A stretch of 64,000 nt of DNA from Stenotrophomonas sp. SY1 (GTDB lineage: Bacteria > Pseudomonadota > Gammaproteobacteria > Xanthomonadales > Xanthomonadaceae), in contig NZ_JAJOYR010000002.1 in NCBI RefSeq assembly GCF_021202945.1, positions 1,175,744-1,239,743 on the forward strand, written 5' to 3'. A program made the translations under genes and the position numbers. Below the pieces are notes generated by a model. It saw only the letters and a list, made by a program, of their open reading frames with translations. It did not search any database and was not told the DNA's origin. Positions 16,726 through 25,825 of this stretch are shown here, in pieces; position 1 is the first letter of the stretch; each line of letters starts with the position of its first letter.

Positions 16726-18277
16726 AGTCGCCGACACGTTGGAATTCCAGGTCCTGGTAGTCATAGCTGAAGTCGATATCCGGGTCGATGGCGCGCAGGT
16801 GCATCACAGGGTGCTTGCCCGCGCTGGAAAACTCCAGCCATGCCTCGGCATCCTCACCCAGTTCCTGCCACTGCACGAACCATTGCTGGCCGCTGCGCAT
16901 CACCTGGCCGCGCATGCGCGGCGACTTGGCCGATGCGAACAACACCTTTCCTTCGTGTGCACACAGCGTCACCTCGCCGAACCAGGGATCGCGCCAGGTG
17001 CCCAGCTGCGCCATCAGTTCGCCGGCACGCGCGGGTTGCTGATCGCTCAGCAGCGGGCGCACATGGCCCTGGGCACGTCGCTGTGCCTGCGCCTGCTCCA
17101 TCAGCCGCGCGTAATGCAGCACGTCATGGCCGGCCTGCGGCGCGGTGTAGTGTTTGAGCATGGCCTGCATCAAGGCGGTACGTGCATCCTCGGCCTCGCC
17201 ATTGATCAGCATCACCACGCCCGTCTTGCGGTCGGGCAACAAGGCCAACGAGGAGTACATACCCGACAACGTACCGGTGTGCGCCACTCTCCATTGCCCG
17301 TCCATGTCCGACAGGCGCCAGCCATAGCCATAGGCGGAGAAGTGGGTGTTGTCCCACTCGCGCTGGCGCTGGCTGATCGGCATCGGCATGTGCGCCGTCC
17401 ACAGCGCACGGCGCTGGATGTCGTCCAGCCAACCCGGCGCCTGGGCAGGGTCAAGCAGCACCTGCATCCAGCGCAGCATGTCATCCAGGCTGCAGCGGAT
17501 ACCGCCGGCGGCCATGGAAGGGAAATCATCCACGCGGGCCGGATCGGCGGCCGAGGCGACGTTCCTACCCTGCTCACGGTGATGCGGGCGCGCGATGTTG
17601 CCGACCGTCGTCGGCGACCATTGGCCGACCTGGCAACGCTGCATGCCCAGCGGCTGGAAGATCTCCTCGCGCACCAGTTGTGCGTAGGGCTTGCCTGCGG
17701 CGGCGGCAGCCACTTCGCCAGCCACCACGTACAGCAGGTTGTCGTAGGCGTAATCGGAACGGAAGCTGCCAGCCGGCTTGAGGTGCGCCAGCCCGGCAAT
17801 GATGTCGTCGCGATCGAAGTGATTGGGCTCGGGCCACAGCATCAGGTCGCCTGCCCCCAGGCCAAGCCCGCTGTTGTGGATCAGCAGGTCACGCACCTGC
17901 ATGTTGCGCGTCACCCACGCATCGTGCATGCGGAACTGCGGCAGGTACTTGGTTACCGGATCGTCCCAACGCAGCTTGCCGGCCTGCACCAGGCGCGCGA
18001 TCACCGCGGCGGTCATGGCCTTGCTGTTGGAAGCAATCATGAACAGTGAATCGGAATCGACGGCGGCACCTTCGCCCACCGCCAACTCGCCACGGGTGAT
18101 GCGCTGGACGATCCTGCCGTCCTCGATCACCCCCACCGCGATGCCCGGCAGCCGGTAGTGCTGCACGGCCTGATCGACCAGCGGCGACATGCGCGCAGGG
18201 TCCACCTGCGTGGACGCCATTGCCGGCGCCGCCAGCAACGCCGGGACCATCGCCAGCAGCAGTTTCAATCGCATCAT
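16718..18277 (-). CDS. Serine hydrolase, beta-lactamase / D,D-peptidase fold
   Basis: This 519-residue periplasmic protein has a signal peptide (PAMA before STQVD) and the class C serine hydrolase motifs: SNSK (Ser83, Lys86), YDN (Tyr178 to Asn180) and HTG near residue 345. A C-terminal domain of about 130 residues resembles the extra domain of AmpH/Pab87-like enzymes. It could act as a D,D- or D-amino peptidase on peptide stems; beta-lactam hydrolysis is possible but not indicated. It overlaps the VanX-type gene and sits 59 bases after the Oar-type receptor gene, with a hairpin between them. Confidence 0.86.
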   Translation of the reverse strand: MMRLKLLLAMVPALLAAPAMASTQVDPARMSPLVDQAVQHYRLPGIAVGVIEDGRIVQRITRGELAVGEGAAVDSDSLFMIASNSKAMTAAVIARLVQAGKLRWDDPVTKYLPQFRMHDAWVTRNMQVRDLLIHNSGLGLGAGDLMLWPEPNHFDRDDIIAGLAHLKPAGSFRSDYAYDNLLYVVAGEVAAAAAGKPYAQLVREEIFQPLGMQRCQVGQWSPTTVGNIARPHHREQGRNVASAADPARVDDFPSMAAGGIRCSLDDMLRWMQVLLDPAQAPGWLDDIQRRALWTAHMPMPISQRQREWDNTHFSAYGYGWRLSDMDGQWRVAHTGTLSGMYSSLALLPDRKTGVVMLINGEAEDARTALMQAMLKHYTAPQAGHDVLHYARLMEQAQAQRRAQGHVRPLLSDQQPARAGELMAQLGTWRDPWFGEVTLCAHEGKVLFASAKSPRMRGQVMRSGQQWFVQWQELGEDAEAWLEFSSAGKHPVMHLRAIDPDIDFSYDYQDLEFQRVGDCG

Positions 18278-18298
18278 CGTTGCGCTCCTGCAAAAGCG

Positions 18299-18324
18299 AA
18301 CGGCCCGCCGAAGCGGGCCGTTCG
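18299..18324 (-). terminator. Hairpin between the Oar-type receptor and serine hydrolase genes
   Basis: AACGGCCCGC and GCGGGCCGTT form a strong stem with a short loop and a weak CGCTTTTG tail on the minus strand. It may partly terminate the receptor transcript, lowering expression of the two downstream peptidases relative to the receptor. Confidence 0.65.
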
Positions 18325-18336
18325 TTCAACACACGA

Positions 18337-21300
18337 TCAGAAGTTCCAGGTCACGACCAGGTTGGTGTAACGCGGTGCCTGCCAGACCGTGCCTTCACCG
18401 AAGTAAGGCATCTTCGAACCCGGTGCACTTTCGTAGCGGGAGTGAACGTTGACGGTGGCCTGCCGGTTGAGCAGGTTGTACACCGACAGACGCGCCTTCA
18501 GGTCGATGCCTTCCACCGGCAGCGTCCACATCACGCTGGCGCCCAGGTCGATGACCCAAGGCATCCGGCCGAACGCACCACGCTCGGAATACACCAGCTG
18601 ACGGGTCTTCCAATCGCTGCAGTTGTTGGTGGCCGAAGACTCGCACAGCCAACCCGAACCACCACCACTGAACTCACCCGGACCACCGGCGTTGCGGCTG
18701 TCATCCGGCCAGACCACGCCGAATGCGGTGATCGGACCACCGGAGCGGGCCGACAACGTGCTGCCGAAGGACCACTGTTCGTTCAACTTGAACGAACCGC
18801 GCAGCTTGAACTGATGGCGGAAGTCGTTGAACAGCACCCCGTGGCGCTCGTTCACCGCCGGGTGATCGTAGTACTGCACCAGGTTGGTATCGCCGTAGCC
18901 GGTATCCGAGTTCACCGGACCTTCGATGTTGCCCTCGCTCTTGGACCAGATGTAGCTGGCATTGAATGCCCACTTGTCGTCCCAGGAGCGATCCAGCTGC
19001 AGCTCGACGGCCTTGTAGGTACGGCGGGGCTTCTTGTAGCCCATGATGTTGCCGCTGCCGCCGGCCTTGTAACCGTCCTTGGACGAATCGAAGCTGACCC
19101 AGCTGTTGGTATCCGGGCACCACAGCTTGTTGGTCTCACCCGGATTGATGATCGGCCAGTCGCCCGAGTACCAGTCACAACCTTCTACGTGGTTGATGCG
19201 GGCATCTTCCACGGCGCGGGTCATCTTGCGGTAGGTGGCATTCACGCCGTACGACCATTCCTGGTTGATCGCCTGCTGGAAGCCGACGATGAACTCATCC
19301 TGGTAGACCTGCTTCAGGTCCTTCGCCACAGCGGTACGCACGTCGGTCGGTGCCGGGGCGTTGTTGTCGGTATTGACCGGGCCGATCTGGGCGCCGAGAT
19401 TCGGCACAAAGTACGGATTGCCGGTCAGCGGGTGCGACTTCTCGGTCCAGCCGTTGAGCACGTAATAGGTGTGCTCATCGGTGGTGCCGCCACCAAAGTA
19501 GTCGGTCAGCTTGTTGGTCAGCGGCGTGTAGTAGCGACCGGCGTTTGCGAACACCTTGGTGGTGCCATCACCCTTCACGTCCCAGCTGAAGCCCAGGCGC
19601 GGCGAGATCATGTCGTTGAACTTGGTCTTGGCGAAGGTCGCGCCGGAGGCCAGCTTGTTGTGGAACTGGTCGAAGCGCACGCCGAGGTTCAACAACAGAT
19701 TCGGGGTGACGTTCCAGTTGTCTTCCACATAGAACGCCTGCGCCTTGGTGGTCACCGGCGAGCCGGTGATCTTGCGGCGTGCATCGATGAAGTCGGTGAC
19801 GCCGGCGGGCAGTGGGACGTCATTGACCGACGAACCCGGCTTGACCCACAAGGCCTGGTAGCTGACGCCATCGCCGGGGTACACCGTCGAGCTGTCCGAA
19901 TCCATGTCTTCCTGGTCGACACCAAAACGGAGCAGGTGGTTGCCCAGGCTCCATTCGAAATCCAGGCGCGCAGCTTCGCGCTTGTCCTCACGGCTGCTGA
20001 TGGCATCGTTGGTCGGATGACAACCCAAACTGTCCATTTCCCCGTACTGATCGGTGTAGCTTGAGCCCAACGTGATGATGCTGCAGTCGCCGTCCAGCGG
20101 GCTGTCCGCCACCGAACTACGCTTGTTCACGCCATACATCGCCTTGGCGACGAAGTTGTCGGTCAGGTGGCCGGTATAGGTGAGCGACCAGTTGTCGCCA
20201 CCGGACGAGTTGCTGCTTACACCGCTAGCGGCACCGTACCGGTCGGTGTCCCAGGAATAGTCGTCATAGGCGGTGGTCAGATAGTCCGCCTTGTCCGAGA
20301 ACGCCAACAACTCCAGCAGGTGGTTGTCGGTGATGCGCCAGTCGAGCTTCCCGCCCCAGAAATCGTTGTTGCCCTTGGTCTTCCAGGCCTGGTCGTAATC
20401 AACGTCCGTGGCCTTGCTGTCGCGGTTCTCATACATGGCGAAGAAGAACAGCTTGTCCTTCACCAGTGGGCCGGACCCCCACGCATTGGTCTTGAGCAGC
20501 GGGCTGGTATCACGGCTGGTGCGATCACGCTCATCCATGGTGCCGTCGTGGTGGAAGTGGTCCCTCTTCGACGCCGCCCAGGCCGAGGGCTCCATCGTGA
20601 CCTCCACGCCGCCCTTGAACTCATTGCCGCCGGAGCGGGTGATGGCGTTGATGACGCCACCGGTGCTGCGACCGAACTCGGCCGAGTAGCCACCGGTCTT
20701 GACCTGGAATTCTTCGTAGAAGTTGAACGGAACGGTCGAGAACCCCTGGCGGAGATAGGGGTCGGTCACGTTCAGGCCGTTGATGTAGGCCACGTTCTCG
20801 GCCACCGACGAACCACCGAAGGTCAGGCCGCCGAAGGTGGCACCGGAGGCCACCACGCCCGGCGCCAGCAGCGCGACGGCCTCCACGCTCTGGTCCACCG
20901 GCATGCGCGAAAGCTCTTCGCGCTTGATGTTGAACGAGGACTCGGTGGAGTACACGTCCACGCGGTTGACGATCTTCGAACCGGTGACCTGCACCGAATC
21001 CAGCGTCACCGCGCCGCCGTCACCACCGCCGCCCAGATTGACCGTGGTGGTACCGCCCAGCGACACGCTGACCGCCACCGGCTCAACGTCGGTCTGCCCA
21101 CCACGCTTGACCTGCAAGCTGTAATCGCCCACCGGCAGCTGGCTCAGTCGATAGGCACCATCGCCACCGGCCGTCACGCTGCGGGTCAGGCCAGTGGCCT
21201 TGTTGACGATGGTGATCTGATCACCACTGCTTGCACGGCCGGCGATTGCGCCGGTGGCACTCTGCGCCATCACGCTGGGCGCGAGTGCACCCAGACAGAC

Positions 21301-21348
21301 ACCCAATGCGACGGACAAGGCCGCCTTCTTCAACAGTTTCGTATTCAT
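18337..21348 (-). CDS. Oar-type TonB-dependent outer-membrane receptor
   Basis: This 1003-residue protein has a signal peptide (SVMA before QSATG) and an N-terminal carboxypeptidase-regulatory-like beta-sandwich (about 30-105). A glycine-rich linker leads to the plug domain (VQVTGSKIVNRVDVYSTESSF onward, with GGYSAEFGRSTGGVINAITRSG), and a long 22-strand-type barrel ends in phenylalanine (YTNLVVTWNF). This layout is typical of Oar/RagA-like receptors, which take up large substrates, often peptides, with TonB energy. Beside peptidoglycan peptidases, I infer murein fragments or peptides as ligand. It follows the transglutaminase gene by 48 bases. Confidence 0.9.
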   Translation of the reverse strand: MNTKLLKKAALSVALGVCLGALAPSVMAQSATGAIAGRASSGDQITIVNKATGLTRSVTAGGDGAYRLSQLPVGDYSLQVKRGGQTDVEPVAVSVSLGGTTTVNLGGGGDGGAVTLDSVQVTGSKIVNRVDVYSTESSFNIKREELSRMPVDQSVEAVALLAPGVVASGATFGGLTFGGSSVAENVAYINGLNVTDPYLRQGFSTVPFNFYEEFQVKTGGYSAEFGRSTGGVINAITRSGGNEFKGGVEVTMEPSAWAASKRDHFHHDGTMDERDRTSRDTSPLLKTNAWGSGPLVKDKLFFFAMYENRDSKATDVDYDQAWKTKGNNDFWGGKLDWRITDNHLLELLAFSDKADYLTTAYDDYSWDTDRYGAASGVSSNSSGGDNWSLTYTGHLTDNFVAKAMYGVNKRSSVADSPLDGDCSIITLGSSYTDQYGEMDSLGCHPTNDAISSREDKREAARLDFEWSLGNHLLRFGVDQEDMDSDSSTVYPGDGVSYQALWVKPGSSVNDVPLPAGVTDFIDARRKITGSPVTTKAQAFYVEDNWNVTPNLLLNLGVRFDQFHNKLASGATFAKTKFNDMISPRLGFSWDVKGDGTTKVFANAGRYYTPLTNKLTDYFGGGTTDEHTYYVLNGWTEKSHPLTGNPYFVPNLGAQIGPVNTDNNAPAPTDVRTAVAKDLKQVYQDEFIVGFQQAINQEWSYGVNATYRKMTRAVEDARINHVEGCDWYSGDWPIINPGETNKLWCPDTNSWVSFDSSKDGYKAGGSGNIMGYKKPRRTYKAVELQLDRSWDDKWAFNASYIWSKSEGNIEGPVNSDTGYGDTNLVQYYDHPAVNERHGVLFNDFRHQFKLRGSFKLNEQWSFGSTLSARSGGPITAFGVVWPDDSRNAGGPGEFSGGGSGWLCESSATNNCSDWKTRQLVYSERGAFGRMPWVIDLGASVMWTLPVEGIDLKARLSVYNLLNRQATVNVHSRYESAPGSKMPYFGEGTVWQAPRYTNLVVTWNF

Positions 21349-21396
21349 CCCCTGCTCTCTCCTGCAGATAATGGAATTGCACCCTGGAACAGCTGT

Positions 21397-22896
21397 TTAT
21401 TTCCCCGCCAGTGGCAGCACCTGCGACTGGAAGTCGTACTGCCACTGGTTGAAGTAGAGGTTCCCCCCTTGCCACTCCACTTCACCGCGTTGCAGGTCCA
21501 CCGTCTCGGAACGGAAATGTTGCTTGGCCGGGACCAACGGCCGTGAATAGTCATCGTTGAAGGCGATGCGATACGCATCCAGCCCACCGAAATAGAAATC
21601 GCGCTCGGCCGGCTTGTCGCTGTTCAAGGCACCGGTGCTCACGTCAACCGGCACCCAGCCATAGGGCGCCAGATACACCGCGCCCCAGTCGTGCAGGTTG
21701 TTGTAGCCGACCTCGTTGTCCGAATAGACCATGCCCGACTGCCAGCGCGCCGGAATGCCGTTCATGCGCAGCAGCGAAATCAGCAGCAGCGTCTGCTGAC
21801 CGCAGTCGGCATGGCCGGCGTGCAGCGCGTAATCGGAGATGTTGCTGATGGTCGAATACTCGCGAGCGCCGCCCCACGGAATCTGGTCCACCGCATCGAA
21901 CAGCTTCTTGGCTACGCGGTATGGATTGGTTTCATTGCCCACCGCCTTGCGCGAGAACTCACGCATGGCCGGGGTGAACACCACATGCGGGGCACGCTCG
22001 ACCAGGTAGGGCGCCAGCGCCGGATCGGATGGCGTCGGCTGCACCTTGTCCGGGTCGATCACGAAACGACGCGCGGAGATGGTCAGCTCATAGCTCACCG
22101 AAAACTCCGTCGGCGTACCGGCCACGGCCTTGCGCTCCAGGTAGGCGGTGCGCTGCAGGGTGTCTTCGGGAGCGATCTGCGCACCGGTCGGCACGCTGCC
22201 CAGCCACTGGATGTTCTCCTGCTGACCGGCAATCGAACGCGGGTACGGAATCCACGCACGCACCGTCTCGCCGGCCGGCACCGCATCTGCATCGACCTTG
22301 ATCGACTGGGTGATGCGAACCCGACGCGGCGCCAGGCTGGTGAGCCCGCTCTGCTCGGCGGCGATGATGACTTCGCCATGATGCGGGCCCAGCCGTTCGT
22401 ATGGCCCCGGCCTGGAGATGCGCTTGTCGGCCGGGCGGCGCTGGGATGCTTCGGCGCTCAACAGGAACAGATTGCCCGGTGCGCGCTTGAACCAGCGCCG
22501 CTGCCCGTCGATGTCCAGGTGCTCGAGCAGCCCGGCGTCATCCCACCTCTTGAATTCTTCATCGCGCAGGTCTGGAACCGACCGGCGCACGGCCGCCTTG
22601 GCCTGTGCTTCGTCCAGGGTGAAATCCAGGCGGATGCGGCGCATGCGCTCCTGCTGAAAAGCATAGGCAGCGCGCGTGGCGGCGTCGGTGCCCGGCGCGG
22701 CCAGGGCCTTGTCGATCTGCGCCTGCGCACCGGCGAAATCGCCGCGATCCACCTGTGCTGCCAACGCCGGAAGCTGCACCGCAGGCGCCTCCCCGGCTTG
22801 CAGGGAACAGGCAATGGCCAAGCCCAGAATTGAAGCCGCCGCCTTGCGGGCGAACGGGGCACGGACAAAGCGGGCAGAATCGACAGGTGAAGCCAC
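21397..22896 (-). CDS. Secreted transglutaminase-like cysteine protein
   Basis: This exported protein of about 499 residues carries a C-terminal transglutaminase-like domain. The catalytic triad is visible: Cys in HADCGQQT (about residue 365), His in NNLHDWGAV (about 402) and Asp in VPVDVSTG (about 418). The N-terminal 190 residues are mostly helical. Bacterial members of this fold are usually peptidases or amidases. The start is uncertain: a GTG at 22896 gives a signal peptide with few extra residues, while a GTG at 22941 adds 15. It heads the leftward arm of the cluster, divergent from the NlpC/P60 gene. Confidence 0.83.
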   Translation of the reverse strand: MASPVDSARFVRAPFARKAAASILGLAIACSLQAGEAPAVQLPALAAQVDRGDFAGAQAQIDKALAAPGTDAATRAAYAFQQERMRRIRLDFTLDEAQAKAAVRRSVPDLRDEEFKRWDDAGLLEHLDIDGQRRWFKRAPGNLFLLSAEASQRRPADKRISRPGPYERLGPHHGEVIIAAEQSGLTSLAPRRVRITQSIKVDADAVPAGETVRAWIPYPRSIAGQQENIQWLGSVPTGAQIAPEDTLQRTAYLERKAVAGTPTEFSVSYELTISARRFVIDPDKVQPTPSDPALAPYLVERAPHVVFTPAMREFSRKAVGNETNPYRVAKKLFDAVDQIPWGGAREYSTISNISDYALHAGHADCGQQTLLLISLLRMNGIPARWQSGMVYSDNEVGYNNLHDWGAVYLAPYGWVPVDVSTGALNSDKPAERDFYFGGLDAYRIAFNDDYSRPLVPAKQHFRSETVDLQRGEVEWQGGNLYFNQWQYDFQSQVLPLAGK

Positions 22897-22958
22897 GGCA
22901 ACACATCCAGAGGTGCAGGGTGGGTAACGGTTGTGTAACACGCACCCAGTAGTCGGTC

Positions 22959-23000
22959 AATAATTTATTCTTGCTTTCACCGATGAAAGGAATAAATATT
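22959..23000 (+). promoter_or_regulatory. Promoter with candidate RpiR-type operator
   Basis: An AT-rich island in the divergent gap contains AATAATTTATTC (22959-22970) facing GAATAAATATT (22990-23000). A -35-like TTGCTT (22971-22976) and a -10-like TAAATA (22993-22998) are spaced 16 bp apart, so the repeat arms overlap the promoter elements. RpiR regulators usually bind such inverted repeats. I infer control by the RpiR gene at 26.6 kb; binding is untested. Confidence 0.55.
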
Positions 23001-23027
23001 CCTGAAGCATCTCAGAGGGGAGCTCCA

Positions 23028-24479
23028 ATGAACGCCATCCCGTCGCTGCTTCAGCGCCGACGCCTCGCCCCGCTTTCCCGGGCCTTGATCCTCGCAACGG
23101 CGCTATGCGCCGGCCCGGCGTTCGCGCTGTCGCCGCCCCCGCCTGCCAGCGCGCCGTCCCATGCCGGCATCATCGGGCTGGAAGAGAGTTTCCTCGCGCC
23201 GCAGCACTGGATCGCGCAGCTGCCCAACCCCGATGCGGTGATCCTGGACCGCGCCGGCATTGCCGCGCAGAACGCGCGCATGCGCCAGCTCGACGGCTCC
23301 ATTCACGACCTGCGCGCCCTGCCCGCCAACCTGCCGCGCGCATTCGTGGCCGAACAGATCAACGGCATTTCCCGCGCCCCCAGCCGGACCCTGTACGACG
23401 TGCAGGGCAAGGAAGTGGGCAGCGCGCAGCTGAAGGCCGTCACCGACAACCTGGCGCTGGACCGCATCGCCGACAACCGCCCGATCCAGTACGGGCTGGT
23501 GGTGCACCGCGCTGCGCTGCGGGCGTTCCCGACCGAGCTGCGTGTGTTCAGCAGCAAGGGCGACACCGACATCGACCGCTTCCAGGAATCAGCCCTGTTC
23601 CCGGGTGACGCGGTGGCTGTGCTGCATGAGAGCGCCGACGGCAAGTGGGTGTTCGTCAGCAGCGAGCGCTACGCGGCGTGGATGGAAAAGCGTTTCGTCG
23701 GCGTTGGCAGCAGCGAGCAGGTGCTCGGCTACGGCCAGAGTGGCCCATACCGGGTCATCACCGGCGCCACTGCACACACCGTGCACACACCCGAAGAACC
23801 GCGCGTGTCCGACCTTCAACTGGAGATGGGCGTGCGCGTACCGGTACTCGTCGACTGGCCGGCGATGACGCCGGTCAACGGCCAGCAGGCCCATGCCAGC
23901 CACGTGATCCAGCTGCCGGTGCGCAATGACGATGGCAGCCTGGCGCTGGTGCCGGCATTGCTGCCGCGTTCGCAGGACACCGCCTCCGACTACCTGCCGC
24001 TGACCCAGCGCAACCTCATCAGCCAGGCCTTCAAGTTCCTCGGTGAGCGCTACGGTTGGGGCCACTCCTACGACACCCGCGATTGCAGTGGCTTCGTCTC
24101 GGAGATCTACCGCAGCTTCGGCGTGCTGCTGCCGCGCAATACCAGTGCGCAGGCGATAAGCCCGGCGCTGGACCGCATCGCCTTCAACGACAAGGACGGC
24201 AAGAGCAAGCGTGACGCCGCCATCGCCGGCCTGAACGTGGGTGACCTGATCTACATCCCGGGCCACGTGATGATGGCCATCGGCCAGTCCAACGGCATGA
24301 CCTGGGTGATCCATGACACCTCCGGTGGCAGCTGGTTTGACGCCGGCGGCAAGCGCGTCCACGCCAGCCTCAATGGCGTCTCGGTAACCCCGTTGCAACC
24401 GATGATGGCCAGCGACACCGCCAGCTACATCGACCGCATGACCAACATCCAGCGCATCCGCCCACAAGCGACCAAATGA
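23028..24479 (+). CDS. NlpC/P60 endopeptidase with SH3 domains (YkfC-like)
   Basis: This 483-residue exported protein (signal peptide ending AFA before LSPPP) has a stabilising N-terminal segment (LPNPDAVILDRAGIAAQNARM), two SH3-like domains (about 120-310) and a C-terminal NlpC/P60 domain. The catalytic residues are visible: Cys353 in RDCSGF, His413 in PGHVMMAIG and His429 in WVIHDTSGG. YkfC-type enzymes cut the gamma-D-Glu-diaminopimelate bond of stem peptides with free N-terminal L-Ala, releasing L-Ala-D-Glu. GGGGAG precedes ATG 23028. The stop overlaps the next gene by four bases (ATGA), so product and consumer of L-Ala-D-Glu are coupled. Confidence 0.92.
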   Translation: MNAIPSLLQRRRLAPLSRALILATALCAGPAFALSPPPPASAPSHAGIIGLEESFLAPQHWIAQLPNPDAVILDRAGIAAQNARMRQLDGSIHDLRALPANLPRAFVAEQINGISRAPSRTLYDVQGKEVGSAQLKAVTDNLALDRIADNRPIQYGLVVHRAALRAFPTELRVFSSKGDTDIDRFQESALFPGDAVAVLHESADGKWVFVSSERYAAWMEKRFVGVGSSEQVLGYGQSGPYRVITGATAHTVHTPEEPRVSDLQLEMGVRVPVLVDWPAMTPVNGQQAHASHVIQLPVRNDDGSLALVPALLPRSQDTASDYLPLTQRNLISQAFKFLGERYGWGHSYDTRDCSGFVSEIYRSFGVLLPRNTSAQAISPALDRIAFNDKDGKSKRDAAIAGLNVGDLIYIPGHVMMAIGQSNGMTWVIHDTSGGSWFDAGGKRVHASLNGVSVTPLQPMMASDTASYIDRMTNIQRIRPQATK

Positions 24480-25573
24480 AGATCACCGACATCGAACTGG
24501 GCATGCTGCGCGTGCCCCTGAAAACCCCGTTCAAAACCGCACTGCGCACCGTCGAAACGATGGAGGACGTGGTGGTGCTGATCCGCACCGACACCGGCCA
24601 CACCGGCTATGGCGAAGCACCGCCGACCGCGGTGATCACCGGTGACACCCATGGCTCGATCATCGAAGCCATCAACACCTTCATCAAACCGCGCTTGATC
24701 GGCGAGGACATCGCCAACCTCAACCGCATCTGCGGGCTCATCCAGTCCTCGCTGGAGCGCAACACCAGCGCCAAGGCGGCGGTGGAGATCGCGGTCTACG
24801 ACCTGTGGGCGCAGCTGCACGGCGCGCCGCTGTACCAGATGCTTGGCGGCGGCGACCCGGTGATCACCACCGACATCACCATCAGCGTGGATTACATCGA
24901 CAAGATGGTGGCCGACTCGTTGTCGGCGCTGGATCGCGGTTTTGAGTCGTTGAAGATCAAGGTGGGCAAGGACATCGGCCTGGACATCGAGCGGGTAAAG
25001 GCGATCCATGCCGCCGTCGAAGGCCGTGCGCTGCTGCGCCTGGACGCCAACCAGGGCTGGACCGCCAAGCAGGCGGTGTATGCGATGCGCGAGCTGGAAA
25101 ATGCCGGCGTGATCCTGGAGCTGCTGGAGCAACCGGTGAAGGCCGCCGACATCGCCGGCATGAAGTACGTGACCGAACGCGTCAACACCCCGGTGATGGC
25201 CGACGAGAGCGTGTTCAACCCGAACCAGGTGTTTGACCTGATCCAACAGGGCGCGGCGGACATCATCAACATCAAGCTGATGAAGACCGGCGGCATTTCC
25301 AATGCGATCAAGATCGCCGACATCGCCTCGTTGTACGGCGTGCCGTGCATGATCGGCTGCATGCTCGAGTCGAGCATCAGCGTGGCGGCGGCGGTGCACC
25401 TGGCGGTGGCCAAGTCCGGTGCCATCACCAAGGTGGATCTGGACGGGCCTTCGTTGAGCCAGTTCAACCCGGTGGAAGGCGGCGTGATCTTCAACGAGTC
25501 GGAGATCACCATCACCGACGCGCCGGGCCTGGGCATCATCGAGGTACGCGGCCTGGAGATGATCAAGCCGTGA
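24476..25573 (+). CDS. L-Ala-D/L-Glu dipeptide epimerase (YcjG/YkfB-like)
   Basis: This 365-residue enolase-superfamily enzyme has the catalytic pair Lys160-x-Lys162 (LKIKVGK). The metal ligands are Asp190 (LDANQGW), Glu219 (LLEQPV) and Asp243 (MADES), and the second base is Lys267 (NIKLMKTGG). The CMLES motif and DLDGP (321-325) mark the L-Ala-D/L-Glu epimerase group, where the DxD binds the dipeptide amino group. It converts L-Ala-D-Glu to L-Ala-L-Glu in the cytoplasm so that ordinary peptidases can cut it. It is coupled to the NlpC/P60 gene, as in the B. subtilis ykfB-ykfC pair. Confidence 0.93.
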   Translation: MKITDIELGMLRVPLKTPFKTALRTVETMEDVVVLIRTDTGHTGYGEAPPTAVITGDTHGSIIEAINTFIKPRLIGEDIANLNRICGLIQSSLERNTSAKAAVEIAVYDLWAQLHGAPLYQMLGGGDPVITTDITISVDYIDKMVADSLSALDRGFESLKIKVGKDIGLDIERVKAIHAAVEGRALLRLDANQGWTAKQAVYAMRELENAGVILELLEQPVKAADIAGMKYVTERVNTPVMADESVFNPNQVFDLIQQGAADIINIKLMKTGGISNAIKIADIASLYGVPCMIGCMLESSISVAAAVHLAVAKSGAITKVDLDGPSLSQFNPVEGGVIFNESEITITDAPGLGIIEVRGLEMIKP

Positions 25574-25720
25574 TGGCCACGGCGACAGCAGGCTGCGCAG
25601 AAGCAGCTGCTGTTGCTGCCCGAGCGCGCGAGAGTGATTCACACGCAGCACCTGCCAACGCAGGTGCTGTTCTGTTTTGTGGCCCAGCCACAGCCAACCA
25701 TCGCCAAGCCACCGCTTCAG

Positions 25721-25765
25721 CCCCCTCCCTTTGGCAAAGCCAAGGGGAGGGTTGGGGAGGGGTGC
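25721..25765. repeat. CCCTCCCTTTGGC palindromic repeat
   Basis: CCCCCTCCCTTTGGCAAAGC is followed by CAAGGGGAGGGTTGGGGAGG, making a hairpin with a CTTTGGC/GCCAAGG core. The same family recurs at 39.1-39.3 and 45.7 kb. Confidence 0.75.
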
Positions 25766-25779
25766 AGTTGCCTGGATTC

Positions 25780-25815
25780 GGCTTTGGCTTTGGCTCTGGC
25801 TCTGGCTCTGGCTCC
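25780..25815 (+). repeat. Tandem hexamer array, six GGCTYY units
   Basis: Two GGCTTT, three GGCTCT and one GGCTCC unit lie head to tail, ending ten bases before the large inverted repeat. Related arrays occur at 13410, about 26388 (opposite orientation) and 55254. Confidence 0.85.
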
Positions 25816-25825
25816 GCTCTACCGA

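Noticed and set aside
16027..18277. Glycopeptide or beta-lactam resistance island
   Set aside because: The VanX-type dipeptidase has no VanH or VanA partner, and the serine hydrolase has a large extra domain and lies with peptide-use genes; resistance is not indicated.
18220..20064. A 614-codon plus-strand frame opposite the Oar-type receptor
   Set aside because: Antisense shadow; the receptor frame has a signal peptide, plug and barrel.
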